From positions 1-51,242 of the forward strand of contig SEEL01000023.1 of assembly GCA_004144345.1 (NCBI GenBank): a DNA stretch of 51,242 nucleotides. Direction: 5' to 3'. Positions 1 to 8,458 of the stretch are shown here, piece by piece; positions within the stretch are counted from its first letter, which is position 1; every line of letters starts with the position of its first letter. The stretch comes from Hyphomicrobiales bacterium. GTDB taxonomy: Bacteria > Pseudomonadota > Alphaproteobacteria > Rhizobiales > Devosiaceae. The notes under the pieces are model-generated. The model worked only from the letters and a program-made list of their open reading frames with translations. It had not been told where the DNA came from and searched no databases. Made by a program: the position numbers and the translations under genes.

Positions 1-252
1 CTCAAGGGCGCCATCGACACGCTGCGCACCCAGGCTGGCAAGTTTGGTTCGAACCTGTCGGTCGTCCAGACCCGCCAGGACTTCACCAAGCAGATGATCA
101 ACGTGCTGCAGACCGGCGCCTCGAATCTGACGCTGGCCGATACCAACGAAGAGGCGGCGAACGTGCTCGCCCTGCAGACCCGCCAGCAGCTGTCCTCGAC
201 GGCCCTGTCGCTGGCCTCGCAGGCCGATCAGAACGTGCTCCGCCTGTTCTAA
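1..252 (+). CDS. Flagellin, C-terminal part (5' end outside window)
   Basis: Open from the first base in frame 1, ending at TAA 250-252; the visible 83 residues are the end of a flagellin. The sequence has the typical flagellin C-terminal D0/D1 helix: TRQDFTKQMINVLQTGA, then NLTLADTNEEAANVLALQ, then TRQQLSSTALSLASQADQNV, ending VLRLF. In the family this helix lines the filament core and is needed for export and polymerisation. A strong terminator follows at once and flbT/flaF lie downstream, the usual Hyphomicrobiales order. The N-terminal half and promoter are not visible, so which flagellin copy this is cannot be told. Confidence 0.9.
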   Translation, partial: LKGAIDTLRTQAGKFGSNLSVVQTRQDFTKQMINVLQTGASNLTLADTNEEAANVLALQTRQQLSSTALSLASQADQNVLRLF

Positions 253-275
253 GGCAAGCTACACTCACTACGGAA

Positions 276-300
276 AAGGCGGGCCGCGGCCCGCCTTTTT
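276..300 (+). terminator. Rho-independent terminator of the flagellin gene
   Basis: A 10-bp stem AAGGCGGGCC / GGCCCGCCTT with a 2-nt loop runs into a T tract (296-300), 24 bases after the flagellin stop. It is a classic intrinsic terminator and separates flagellin from flbT. Confidence 0.9.
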
Positions 301-426
301 CATTGCCGCGCCGGGGGGACGGCGCGCGGCGCTTGCGGAATCGCGGCGCTCGGCATTTGGTCTCAGGCGCCAACGCTTTGGTGACGGTGGTGGCGCATAG
401 TCAAACTCACACCAGTGGATGGCGCC

Positions 427-855
427 ATGTCGCTCAAGGTCGAACTCAAGCCCAATGAACGCCTCATCGTCGGCAATTGCGTGATCACCAACTCCGATCA
501 GCGCACCCGCCTGTTCATCGACGGCAAGGCGCCGGTGCTGCGCGAGAAGGACATTCTAAGCCCCACCACGGCCAACACGCCTGCCAAGCGCATCTACCTG
601 GCGGTCCAGCTAATGTATCTCGACGACAGCATCGAGACGCTGCGCCGCGAATACTTCGCGCTTGTCACCGATCTGGTGCGCGCTGCTCCATCGACGACGC
701 AGATAATTGATGAAATCAACAACGAGATATTAACGGGTCAGCTGTACAAGGCTCTAAGGGCGGCTAAGAAACTCATCCAACACGAGCAGGATATCCTAGC
801 AAATGCAGCAGCACGCGACGCAGGCCTACCAAACGACGGCCAAGCGGACCGGTAG
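427..855 (+). CDS. flbT: Flagellin biosynthesis repressor FlbT
   Basis: 142-residue FlbT homologue. In alphaproteobacteria FlbT acts after transcription: it binds the 5' leader of flagellin mRNA and limits its translation or stability until the hook is complete. The hallmark start MSLKVELKPNERLIVGNCVI is present. The frame also opens at a GTG at 415, but ATG 427 gives the conserved family N-terminus and is preferred. No strong Shine-Dalgarno precedes it. The 3' end overlaps flaF by 53 bases, so the two are probably translated together. From 301 to 426, between the flagellin terminator and this gene, I see no gene and no clear promoter. Confidence 0.93.
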   Translation: MSLKVELKPNERLIVGNCVITNSDQRTRLFIDGKAPVLREKDILSPTTANTPAKRIYLAVQLMYLDDSIETLRREYFALVTDLVRAAPSTTQIIDEINNEILTGQLYKALRAAKKLIQHEQDILANAAARDAGLPNDGQADR

Positions 856-1186
856 TCCACGCGACCTTGAGGCCAACCTCCTTTCCAAATCGGCCACGAA
901 CCTGCAACGCATTCGCGACGCCTGGGACCTCGCCGACACGGAGCTGCTCGGCGCGCTGAAGTTCAACCGCAAGCTGTGGAACGTGTTTCTGAATTCGGCC
1001 ACCAACGAAGACAACCCGCTGCCGGCGGCGATCCGCCAGAACATCGCCAATCTCGGCCTGTTCGTGCTGAGTCACACCATCAGGCTCGAAGCCAAGCCGG
1101 ATGCGACGGGTCTCGATGTGCTGATCAACATCAACCGCGAGGTCGCGGCAGGTCTGCGCGCCAGCCAGTTAGGCGGCGCGACATAG
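803..1186 (+). CDS. flaF: Flagellar biosynthesis regulator FlaF
   Basis: 127-residue FlaF homologue, the partner of FlbT; in Caulobacter and relatives it is needed for flagellin synthesis or secretion and opposes FlbT. The N-terminus MQQHATQAYQTTAKRTGSPR followed by a leucine-rich helical body fits the family. It starts inside flbT, overlapping its last 53 bases in another frame, and is closed by a terminator shared with the convergent flgL gene. Confidence 0.9.
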   Translation: MQQHATQAYQTTAKRTGSPRDLEANLLSKSATNLQRIRDAWDLADTELLGALKFNRKLWNVFLNSATNEDNPLPAAIRQNIANLGLFVLSHTIRLEAKPDATGLDVLININREVAAGLRASQLGGAT

Positions 1187-1198
1187 GCTGGATGTATC

Positions 1199-1219
1199 AA
1201 GGGGCCCGCTGGGCCCCTT
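1199..1219. terminator. Bidirectional terminator between flaF and flgL
   Basis: A perfect 9-bp stem AAGGGGCCC / GGGCCCCTT with a 3-base loop lies in the 35-bp gap between the convergent flaF and flgL genes. It has the same shape on both strands but only weak T runs, so it probably serves both transcripts. Confidence 0.7.
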
Positions 1220-1221
1220 CT

Positions 1222-2730
1222 CTATTTGAGGTAGTTGACCAGCGACAGCGAACTGATCAGCGACGTCGCCTCGTAGCTGGCCTGCAGGCGCGTCTGCAGC
1301 GCCAGCATCTCCATGGCAACGTCTTCCTTCGAAACTGTCTCGATATCGGACAGCATGCCCTCGAGCTGCGCCTTGTAGCTCGCCTGCCGTTTGGAGACGG
1401 TCTCGGTGTTCACTCGGGAGTTGCCGAGTTCCACCGCCAGCATCTCGATCGACCCCGGCTCGTTGTTGCGCGTCTCCGACAGATTGACGAGGTTGCGCTC
1501 GGCAATCGCGTCAAAGCGCGCCGACGAGGTCGTATCGGCGTTGGTGAAGCTCTGGATGGACATCACCGCCAGGCTGCGCACAAGCGACACCGCGCCACTC
1601 TCATTGGCCTGCGCGCCGTAGCGGATATTTGCCGTATCGTCGATCTTGGCGTTGACGGTGCCGCGCGGGTCGGTGGAGTCGTCGCCGCTGTACCACTGGA
1701 TCGTGGTCGTCGGATCCGCCGTCACCAGCGTGGTCGCCGAAGCGAAGCTCGGCGTGCCATCGACGCGGAGGATCGGCGCGCCCTGCCCGTTGAAGAAATT
1801 GTCGGCCGCCGCGAAGTTCGACGCCGCGACCAGATCCGTGCTGGCGAGCTTGGCGACGGAGCTTTGCAACACGCCGCGGAAATTGGCGGCCGTCGCGTCC
1901 ACATCGGCGCCAATCTGGAATTCGCCGGCGGCGGGCGTCCCCGTCACGGCCTTGAGCGTGATGCTCTCCTCGGTCCCGTCGGGCATCGTGAAGCCGAAGG
2001 TGACCGTCTCGCCGGCCTGCGGCTGGGCGGTGAACTGCACCTGCGCGGTACGCGGCTGCGGATCGGCGGGCGTGGTGAGCGTGATGGCACCACTGCTGCC
2101 GGTCCTGGTGAGCGTCGAGAGCTTCAAGCCAAAGACATGATCGCCATCCTCGGTGAGCGTCGCCGTGTCGGCCGCGCCGCCCAGCGTCAGGCGGCCATAG
2201 CCATCGCCCTGGTCGGCCATCAGCCGTTCGGCGGCGATCTGCTTGAAGCCGGCCTTGCCACCGGCCCCATCGATCAGCGCCGAGGTGGTACCGACCGGTT
2301 TCTGTTCCACCTTGCCGCCACTGAACAGATAGCGGCCATCGACATCGGTATTGAGCAGATTGAGCACTTCATCGAGCTGCGACCGCGCCGAGGTCGGCGC
2401 CGTGCCGAAATTGACGTTGGCCGTGCCATAGGCGCTGGGCGACATCAGCGTCCGCGCGTTGGATTCGACGGTGTCGAGCCGGCCGAGGACCTGGTCGAAA
2501 ACGGCAAGGCGCGTCTTGACCATGTCGATGCTGTTCTGAAAGCCCTCGATCTTGTTGATCCGGGCACGCATCGAGAGGTCAAAGAACCGATCCGATCCAA
2601 GCTCGGACAGCGTGCTGGCCTTCTGCCCGGTGGCCAACTGCGTCTGCAACGTCGCATAGCGCGCCTGCATCTTGCCGATAAGGCTGATGCTGGTCTGAAC
2701 CGGATACATGGAGCGATTGACGATGCTCAT
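1222..2730 (-). CDS. flgL: Flagellar hook-associated protein, FlgL-type (HAP3)
   Basis: 502 residues. The N-terminus (YPVQTSISLIGKMQARYATL, then QLATGQKASTLSELGSDRFF) is the flagellin/FlgL D0-D1 helix pair, and the C-terminus ends with a flagellin-like helix (EMLALQTRLQASYEATSLIS). FlgL forms the second hook-filament junction ring. It is last in flgE-flgK-flgL, 9 bases after flgK. At 502 aa it is clearly longer than classical FlgL (about 300-350 aa), with the extra length in the surface-exposed middle (about residues 130-390). Terminal similarity alone does not fully exclude a flagellin-like paralogue, but position after flgK favours FlgL. Confidence 0.88.
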   Translation of the reverse strand: MSIVNRSMYPVQTSISLIGKMQARYATLQTQLATGQKASTLSELGSDRFFDLSMRARINKIEGFQNSIDMVKTRLAVFDQVLGRLDTVESNARTLMSPSAYGTANVNFGTAPTSARSQLDEVLNLLNTDVDGRYLFSGGKVEQKPVGTTSALIDGAGGKAGFKQIAAERLMADQGDGYGRLTLGGAADTATLTEDGDHVFGLKLSTLTRTGSSGAITLTTPADPQPRTAQVQFTAQPQAGETVTFGFTMPDGTEESITLKAVTGTPAAGEFQIGADVDATAANFRGVLQSSVAKLASTDLVAASNFAAADNFFNGQGAPILRVDGTPSFASATTLVTADPTTTIQWYSGDDSTDPRGTVNAKIDDTANIRYGAQANESGAVSLVRSLAVMSIQSFTNADTTSSARFDAIAERNLVNLSETRNNEPGSIEMLAVELGNSRVNTETVSKRQASYKAQLEGMLSDIETVSKEDVAMEMLALQTRLQASYEATSLISSLSLVNYLK

Positions 2731-2739
2731 TGCCTACCC

Positions 2740-4584
2740 TCAGATTTCCATCAGTCGGTTCATCAGTTCCTGCACGACCGCGATGACGCGCGAATTGGCG
2801 GCATAGGCGTTCTGCAGTTCCATCAGCCGGGCCATTTCCTCGTCGACATTGACGCCATACTCGCTGTCGAGGCGCTGCGTCAGTGACTCCATCGCCAGTT
2901 GCTGCGTACCGTCTTCGCTGATCGCAAAGGCCGCTGCCCCGCCGGTGTAGTCCATCGTCTGGGCAACAAGGTCGCTGATGGTGCCGCCAAGACGATAGCT
3001 GCCGCGCGCACTACCGTTGCCCTGGGCCGACGCGAAACTCATGGTCTGCAATTTGTCGAGCAGGAAGTCAGCGCGGGCCGGATCGCCGATGGATCCGGTC
3101 GGCAGGCTTTTCACCAGCAGCGCATTGTCGGTGAGGATGGCAGCGTTCACCGAGATGCGACCGGCGAAGCCCAGCTTCTGCCCCTGCTCCGCATAGTTGT
3201 TGGTGAAGTCCAGATTGCCGCGATCGACGAACAGATTGAGCGCGGGCGTGCCGTCCTGCAGCGCGGTCGAGGTCGTGCGGGCCGTGAGCGATCCGACGTC
3301 GGTCGTGTTGCCGACGCCATCATCTAGAACCGTCAGCGTATTGCCGGAACTGCTGACCGTGAATCCACTGCCAAGCACACTCTGCAATGCGGGTGCGACC
3401 ACTGCGGCGCCTGCCGCCAAATTCATGCCGATGACGCGGGTGCCATTGGCATCGAGATAATCGAGCGGCAGCTTGGCGGGGTTGTCGACGTTGACGACCT
3501 TCACCGACTTGCCCACCCCGCCCTGAGTGTAGCTGAGCACGAAATCATTGCCGGGACGGATGCCGGTCAGGTCGAGCGCATAGCCGTTCTGTGCGCCCGA
3601 GTTCGCCGGCGCTCCCGCCGTGTGCAACGTCGACAAGGCCTGCGCGAGACTGGCGGCGATCTCATCGAGCTGGTTCTGCGCCGTCACCAAGGTGTTGTCG
3701 CGCAAATCGACCAGCGCGGCGAGCTTGCCCGACTGGATGACATTCTGCTGTACCAGATCGATCTTGGTGCCTGAGATCGTCGTCAGCTGCAGCTTGCCGA
3801 GCTGGCTCTGGTTCGGATCGACGTTGAAGAGCTTTTCGGCACTCAGCGCCCCTGTGGGCGCGAATGAGAACGTTGCCGCACTGCCATCGATGAGCCCGAC
3901 ACCGCTGCGCGTCATGAGGCTCACAGTGTCGTCGCTGCGGTAGTCGACGCGCACGTCGACCAGTTCCGATATCTGCGAGACAAGCCGGTCGCGCTGGTCG
4001 AGCAGCGCCGTACGGCTGCCCGAATCCCCGGAAAGATCGCCAAGCCGGTCGTTGACCCGCTGCAGGCCGGTCAGGGCCAGATTGAGCTGGTCGACGGTCG
4101 CCGACATCTGCGTCTCGGCTTCCTGCCGCAGGCCCTGCACATCTCGGGTCAGCGAGTTCAGCGTGGTCGCCATGGCTTGCGCCTGCGACACCACCGTGGC
4201 GCGGGTGGCGTAATTGTCGGGGCTGGTGCTCAACGCCTGCAGGGCATTCTGCAGCGATCCGAACATCGTATCGAGCGACCCCGCCTCACCCGGCTTGCCC
4301 AGATAGTTCTGCAGCCGGTCGAGACCCTGGGCCCGCGCCTGTGCGTAGCCGGCATCTGAAACAGCGTTCGTGTAGTAGACCTGCAGGCTGCGGTTGAAGG
4401 CCCGCTCGACGGAGCCCGACCGCGCATAGGTCGAGCTGCCAGCGACTGTATCGATGACCGACAGCGATTGCCGGTGGTAGCCGGGGGTGCCGGCATTGGA
4501 GACGTTGCGCGACAGCACTTCGAGGCTGTTCTGGCTGACATTCATGCCAGACAGCGCATTGCTGAGCGAGGCGCTAAGACTCAT
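2740..4584 (-). CDS. flgK: Flagellar hook-associated protein FlgK (HAP1)
   Basis: 614 residues. FlgK forms the first junction ring between hook and filament. The N-terminal rod/hook signature is clear: LSNALSGMNVSQNSLEVLSR followed by NVSNAGTPGYHRQ. The C-terminus has the matching axial helix with NVDEEMARLMELQNAYAANS and ends VVQELMNRLMEI. It is the middle gene of flgE-flgK-flgL, starting 27 bases after flgE. Export is by the flagellar type III apparatus, consistent with the absence of a signal peptide. Confidence 0.95.
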   Translation of the reverse strand: MSLSASLSNALSGMNVSQNSLEVLSRNVSNAGTPGYHRQSLSVIDTVAGSSTYARSGSVERAFNRSLQVYYTNAVSDAGYAQARAQGLDRLQNYLGKPGEAGSLDTMFGSLQNALQALSTSPDNYATRATVVSQAQAMATTLNSLTRDVQGLRQEAETQMSATVDQLNLALTGLQRVNDRLGDLSGDSGSRTALLDQRDRLVSQISELVDVRVDYRSDDTVSLMTRSGVGLIDGSAATFSFAPTGALSAEKLFNVDPNQSQLGKLQLTTISGTKIDLVQQNVIQSGKLAALVDLRDNTLVTAQNQLDEIAASLAQALSTLHTAGAPANSGAQNGYALDLTGIRPGNDFVLSYTQGGVGKSVKVVNVDNPAKLPLDYLDANGTRVIGMNLAAGAAVVAPALQSVLGSGFTVSSSGNTLTVLDDGVGNTTDVGSLTARTTSTALQDGTPALNLFVDRGNLDFTNNYAEQGQKLGFAGRISVNAAILTDNALLVKSLPTGSIGDPARADFLLDKLQTMSFASAQGNGSARGSYRLGGTISDLVAQTMDYTGGAAAFAISEDGTQQLAMESLTQRLDSEYGVNVDEEMARLMELQNAYAANSRVIAVVQELMNRLMEI

Positions 4585-4611
4585 CTGGAACTACCCCCGG
4601 CCCGATCCGCC

Positions 4612-6333
4612 TCAGCGGATCATGTTCAGCGCTTCCTGGATCATCTGGTCGGCGGTCGACACGATACGCGTGCCTGCCGCATAGGCCTGCTGCGTCACGA
4701 TCAGCTTGGTGAACTCTTCCGAGATGTCGGTGTTCGAGCTTTCGAGCGACGAGCTGACGATGCCACCGCTCATGTCGAGGATGGCGCTGCCCGAGTCTGC
4801 TGTCTCGGCAAAGATGCCGCCGTCGAGGCGCTTGAGCTGGTTGGACGCGTTGAAATTGGCGGTGATCACCTGCGCCACTTCCACCTGCTGGTTGTTGCTG
4901 TAGGAGACAACCACGCGGCCATTGTCGTTGATGGCGACCGAGACGAACTCACCCGCCGGATAGCCGTTCTGGCTCAGCGCCGTGACCCCTGCCGTACCAT
5001 TGGGGTCGTTGAACTGGGTGATGCCGTCGGTCCCGAAATCGAGCTTCAGCTCCGCGATCGACACGCCATCGATGGTGACATTGGTGAGATTGGTCTCGGT
5101 GATCGCCGGCGTCAGCACGCCACTGTTGTTGAAGGTGTAGTCGGTGCCGACATTGGTCCACATGGCCGCGTTGCCAGTTGCCTTGCCGTCGTTGAGGTAG
5201 AACATGTTCCACGTTTCCGAGCCGCCGGTCTCGGCACTCGAAATCTTGGCCCAGCGCAACTGCACGTTCGCCGGCGCACCGGCGGCTGTGTAGACGGTGA
5301 CCGTACCGCCGCTGATCGACTGCCCGATGAATTCGGCCGAGTCGGCAGCCGACACCGTGGCAACGCGCGCTGCCGACGAGAGCATCGGGGCCGAGGTGCC
5401 GTCGGTGAAGCCCATACCGGAGGTGCCATCGGTAATCGTCACACCGTTGGCCGTGCCGGTTGCCGTCACCGCAAGATTGCCGCTGCCATTGATGCCCACG
5501 GTCGCACCGCTGAGCTGGCTGTTCATGTGCGCCAGCACGTCGGCCATGGTCGTCGAGTCGGCGAGGCTGATCGTATTGCCCGCCGTGGCGCCCGCCGCCG
5601 CAATGGTGAAGGTGACGGGCGTACCCGAACCCACCTGCACGGTGAACGTGTCGGTGTCGCTGAGGAACCCGCTCGAGGCGGCGCCGGTCGTCGCGGCCGC
5701 GCCCGCCCGTGTTGCCGGCGTGTTGGGATCCATGAAGTCAGCCGGCTGGAGCAGTTCGCTGCCCACCGTCTTGTCTTCCTGATAGTTGGCGGTCTTGGGC
5801 AAGAGCGGCAGGTTGAGCTGGTAGTTGACCCGCGACGAGGCCTGGGCCGGCAGGAAGTTGTTCGACAGCCGGATCACCTGCGGCAGCGAACTCGACACGT
5901 TACCCGTCGCGGTATCCACCGGCAGGCCCTTCAGGTAGTAGCCCGAGCCGTTGACCAGATAGCCGCTCTTGTCGACGTCGAAGTCGCCGCGGCGGGTGTA
6001 GTAGTTCGTACCCGCGAACAGCGAGTTGCCGTCGGACTGGCCGATCGAGGGCTCGACCACGAAGAAGCCCGAACCGTTCACGGCCATGTAGGTGGCGTTC
6101 GAAACCGACGTGACATCGCCCTGCAGCGTATTGGTCGAGCGCGACTGCGCCAGCACCGAGCCGGCGTTCTGCAGCTTGCGCGGCGCATCCGGGATCAGAT
6201 CGACGAAGTCGGTGTCGATGCGCTTGAAGCCGGTCGTCTGCGAGTTGGCGATATTGCCCGAGATGTTTTCGAGCGCGAAAGATTGGGCACGCAGCCCGGT
6301 GACGGCGGTGGAAAGAGCCCCGTAGATACCCAT
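4612..6333 (-). CDS. flgE: Flagellar hook protein FlgE
   Basis: 573 residues from ATG 6333, which has GAGG eight bases upstream; the frame continues 46 codons upstream without a family-like sequence, so that extension is rejected. The N-terminus MGIYGALSTAVTGLRAQSFA and the ANSQTTGFKR motif are diagnostic of rod/hook proteins. The C-terminus has the axial helix SNTDISEEFTKLIVTQQAYA followed by STADQMIQEALNMIR. Residues about 200-350 form a Thr/Ala/Gly-rich, beta-type insert, making the protein longer than the 400-residue classical FlgE. First gene of flgE-flgK-flgL. Confidence 0.95.
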   Translation of the reverse strand: MGIYGALSTAVTGLRAQSFALENISGNIANSQTTGFKRIDTDFVDLIPDAPRKLQNAGSVLAQSRSTNTLQGDVTSVSNATYMAVNGSGFFVVEPSIGQSDGNSLFAGTNYYTRRGDFDVDKSGYLVNGSGYYLKGLPVDTATGNVSSSLPQVIRLSNNFLPAQASSRVNYQLNLPLLPKTANYQEDKTVGSELLQPADFMDPNTPATRAGAAATTGAASSGFLSDTDTFTVQVGSGTPVTFTIAAAGATAGNTISLADSTTMADVLAHMNSQLSGATVGINGSGNLAVTATGTANGVTITDGTSGMGFTDGTSAPMLSSAARVATVSAADSAEFIGQSISGGTVTVYTAAGAPANVQLRWAKISSAETGGSETWNMFYLNDGKATGNAAMWTNVGTDYTFNNSGVLTPAITETNLTNVTIDGVSIAELKLDFGTDGITQFNDPNGTAGVTALSQNGYPAGEFVSVAINDNGRVVVSYSNNQQVEVAQVITANFNASNQLKRLDGGIFAETADSGSAILDMSGGIVSSSLESSNTDISEEFTKLIVTQQAYAAGTRIVSTADQMIQEALNMIR

Positions 6334-6563
6334 TGTCGTCCTCGTTTGCCTTGGCGCCAGTCCTGCGCCCATTCGGGAGAACCAAAGCAAGGGCGATGCC
6401 AACTGGTCACGCCGTTGTTTTTGCAGCGTTTTCCTGAAACCGCCTGCCGCCGGGCGGGTCGGAACCGGCAAGAGCGTCCTGGCTAACCGGCAGATTCTGC
6501 CGATGCTTGAGACTTGCGGGCCAATGCTCTAAACGCGACTGCAGCCCCGAGGCCGGAAACCCC
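6334..6563. other. Divergent intergenic region flgE / P-loop ATPase
   Basis: 230 bp between two divergently transcribed genes, so it should hold promoters for both. I see a possible -35 TTGAGA at 6507 on + without a good -10 at the right distance, and no CtrA-type or sigma-54-type box. No small gene is supported here; the frames that open in it are upstream extensions of the flanking genes. Confidence 0.4.
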
Positions 6564-7430
6564 ATGCTTTTCAAGTCGCCGGATCAATTTCATGATGCGC
6601 CGCGTCACGCCGTGACGGTGTTCGGCATGGCCGGCGTCGGCAAGACGCGGCTCGCCGCGCTGCTGCGCCGGAGCCAGTGGTTCCACTATTCGGTCGATTA
6701 CCGCATCGGCACGCGGCACATGGGCGAGTTCATCACCGACAACTTCAAGGCCGAGGCCATGAAGGTGCCGTTCCTGCGCGATTTGCTGCGCACGGACTCG
6801 ATCAAGATCAGCTCGAACATCGCCTTCTCCAACCTCGACCCGCTCTCGACCTATCTGGGGCGGCCGGGCAACATTGCGAAGGGCGGGCTCGAGCTCGACG
6901 AGTATCGCCGCCGCCAGGAGCAGCATCGCATCGCCGAGATCGCGGCGCTCAAGGAAGTGCCGTATTTCATCGGGCGCGCGCACGACATCTATGGTTATGA
7001 CAATTTCATCGCCGATACCGGGGGCTCGCTTATCGAGGTCGTCGATGTCGATGATCCGAACGATCCGGTGATCGAGACGCTCAGCAAGTCGACGACGCTG
7101 ATCTATATCCGCGGCACCGAGAAGGATGCCGACGAACTGATCCGCCGCTTCAAGCACTCGCCCAAGCCGATGTACTATCAGCCGCCCTTCCTCACCAAGA
7201 AATGGGCGGAGTTCAAGAAGCTCAACAAGGTTACGGACGACGCCAAGGTCGACCCCGATGCGTTCGGCGCCTGGGGTTTCGAGGCGCTGCTCTATGATCG
7301 GCTGCCGCGCTACCAGAAGCTCGCCGACCAGCATGGCTACACCATCGACGCGACGGACCTCGCCACGGTTCGCGACGGCGAGGAGTTCATCGACCTCGTC
7401 ACTGCCGCGATCAAGGGCCGAATGCGCTAG
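6564..7430 (+). CDS. P-loop ATPase of unknown function (metA-adjacent)
   Basis: 288 residues from ATG 6564, with GAGG 12 bases upstream; 19 extra in-frame codons upstream look non-coding. A Walker A loop GMAGVGKT lies at residues 21-28. A candidate Walker B is SLIEVVDVDDPNDP, and TTLIYIRG resembles the strand before a nucleotide-base-recognition loop. There is no signal peptide or membrane segment, so it is probably cytosolic. I recognise a family of alphaproteobacterial ATPases of this length but know no assigned role. metA follows 100 bases later on the same strand; whether they are co-transcribed depends on the structured gap between them. Confidence 0.85.
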   Translation: MLFKSPDQFHDAPRHAVTVFGMAGVGKTRLAALLRRSQWFHYSVDYRIGTRHMGEFITDNFKAEAMKVPFLRDLLRTDSIKISSNIAFSNLDPLSTYLGRPGNIAKGGLELDEYRRRQEQHRIAEIAALKEVPYFIGRAHDIYGYDNFIADTGGSLIEVVDVDDPNDPVIETLSKSTTLIYIRGTEKDADELIRRFKHSPKPMYYQPPFLTKKWAEFKKLNKVTDDAKVDPDAFGAWGFEALLYDRLPRYQKLADQHGYTIDATDLATVRDGEEFIDLVTAAIKGRMR

Positions 7431-7436
7431 CGGCCG

Positions 7437-7482
7437 TGGTTGGCCGAACGAGCCGTCTCCGGCCCGGTCGGACGACCAACCA
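7437..7482 (+). other. Stem-loop in the ATPase-metA gap
   Basis: TGGTTGG (7437-7443) pairs with CCAACCA (7476-7482), and a second short helix CCGA/TCGG can extend inside it. It begins 6 bases after the ATPase stop and ends 48 bases before the metA start. It could be a terminator without a T tract or a leader structure. It does not resemble the SAM-II riboswitch that precedes metA in several relatives. Confidence 0.4.
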
Positions 7483-7530
7483 GCAAGCCGCGCCAGCACC
7501 AGCATTCCCCTTCATTTCCGAGATCGCATC

Positions 7531-8442
7531 ATGCCCATTCGCATTCCCGACAACCTCCCCGCCCGCAAGACGCTCGAAACCGAGGGCGTCGTCGTCATGG
7601 ATTCGAGCCGCGCTGCGCGGCAGGATATTCGCCCGCTGCAGATCGGGCTGCTCAATCTGATGCCCAACAAGGAGCGGACCGAGACGCAGTTCACCCGGTT
7701 GATCGGCGCGACGCCGCTGCAGGTGGATTTGACGCTGGTGCGTGTCACCGATCACAAGGCCAAAAACACGTCGGAGGATTACCTCAAGACGTTCTATTCG
7801 ACCTGGGAAGAGGTGCGCGAACGCAAGTTCGACGGTTTCGTGATCACCGGTGCGCCCATCGCCAACATGCCCTTCGAACAAGTGCGCTACTGGCACGAGA
7901 TGGTCGAGATCATGAACTGGACGCAGACCAATGTGCACCGGACCATGTTCATCTGCTGGGGCGCGCAGGCGGCGCTGCATCATTTCCATCAGGCGAAGCG
8001 CTACCGGATGGAGAACAAGGCCTTCGGCGTGTTCCGCCACCAGATCATCAACCCGCGCTCGGTGTGGCTGCGGGGCTTCTCGGACAGCCCGATGATCCCG
8101 GTGAGCCGCTACAACGATATCGACCGCGCGAGCCTCGGCCCCGACCTCGAGATCCTGATCGACAATGCGGAGATCGGCGTGTGCTTCATCGACGATCCGA
8201 AGCACCGCGCCGTGCATATGCTCAACCATCTCGAATATGACAATCGCTCGCTCGCCGACGAGTATGAGCGCGACGTCAAGGCGGGGCTCGATACGCCGCA
8301 GCCGGTGAATCTGTTCCCGGGTGGCGATGCCAGCGTCGAGCCGGAGAACCGCTGGCGCAGCCATGCGCACCTGCTGTTCCAGAACTGGATCAACGAGATC
8401 TACCAGACGACGCCGTTCGATCGGAACCAGATCGGCGAATGA
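7531..8442 (+). CDS. metA: Homoserine O-acyltransferase MetA
   Basis: 303 residues, close to the family norm of about 305. MetA acylates the hydroxyl of L-homoserine, the first committed step to methionine. The start ATG 7531 gives the conserved MPIRIPDNLPARKTLETEGV. The acyl-carrying Cys142 sits in FICWGAQAALHHF, and the catalytic His233/Glu235 pair in MLNHLEYD. Residue 111, which in characterised enzymes tracks acyl donor (Glu in acetyl-CoA users, Gly in succinyl-CoA users), is Ala here (ITGAPIANMPFE), so the donor cannot be read off. Other methionine/cysteine genes in the window are metC and cysK. Confidence 0.95.
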   Translation: MPIRIPDNLPARKTLETEGVVVMDSSRAARQDIRPLQIGLLNLMPNKERTETQFTRLIGATPLQVDLTLVRVTDHKAKNTSEDYLKTFYSTWEEVRERKFDGFVITGAPIANMPFEQVRYWHEMVEIMNWTQTNVHRTMFICWGAQAALHHFHQAKRYRMENKAFGVFRHQIINPRSVWLRGFSDSPMIPVSRYNDIDRASLGPDLEILIDNAEIGVCFIDDPKHRAVHMLNHLEYDNRSLADEYERDVKAGLDTPQPVNLFPGGDASVEPENRWRSHAHLLFQNWINEIYQTTPFDRNQIGE

Positions 8443-8458
8443 GATTGAAGGCCGGGGC

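Noticed and set aside
976-2886. Long (636 aa) + strand frame antisense to flgL
   Set aside because: High-GC shadow of the real gene; Arg/His/Gly-rich low-complexity product with no family features.
4468-6486. 672-aa + strand frame antisense to flgE
   Set aside because: Same reason: shadow of flgE, which has clear hook-protein motifs.
7431-7530. SAM-II riboswitch ahead of metA
   Set aside because: Known in some relatives, but the conserved SAM-II core sequence is not visible; only a simple stem-loop is seen.
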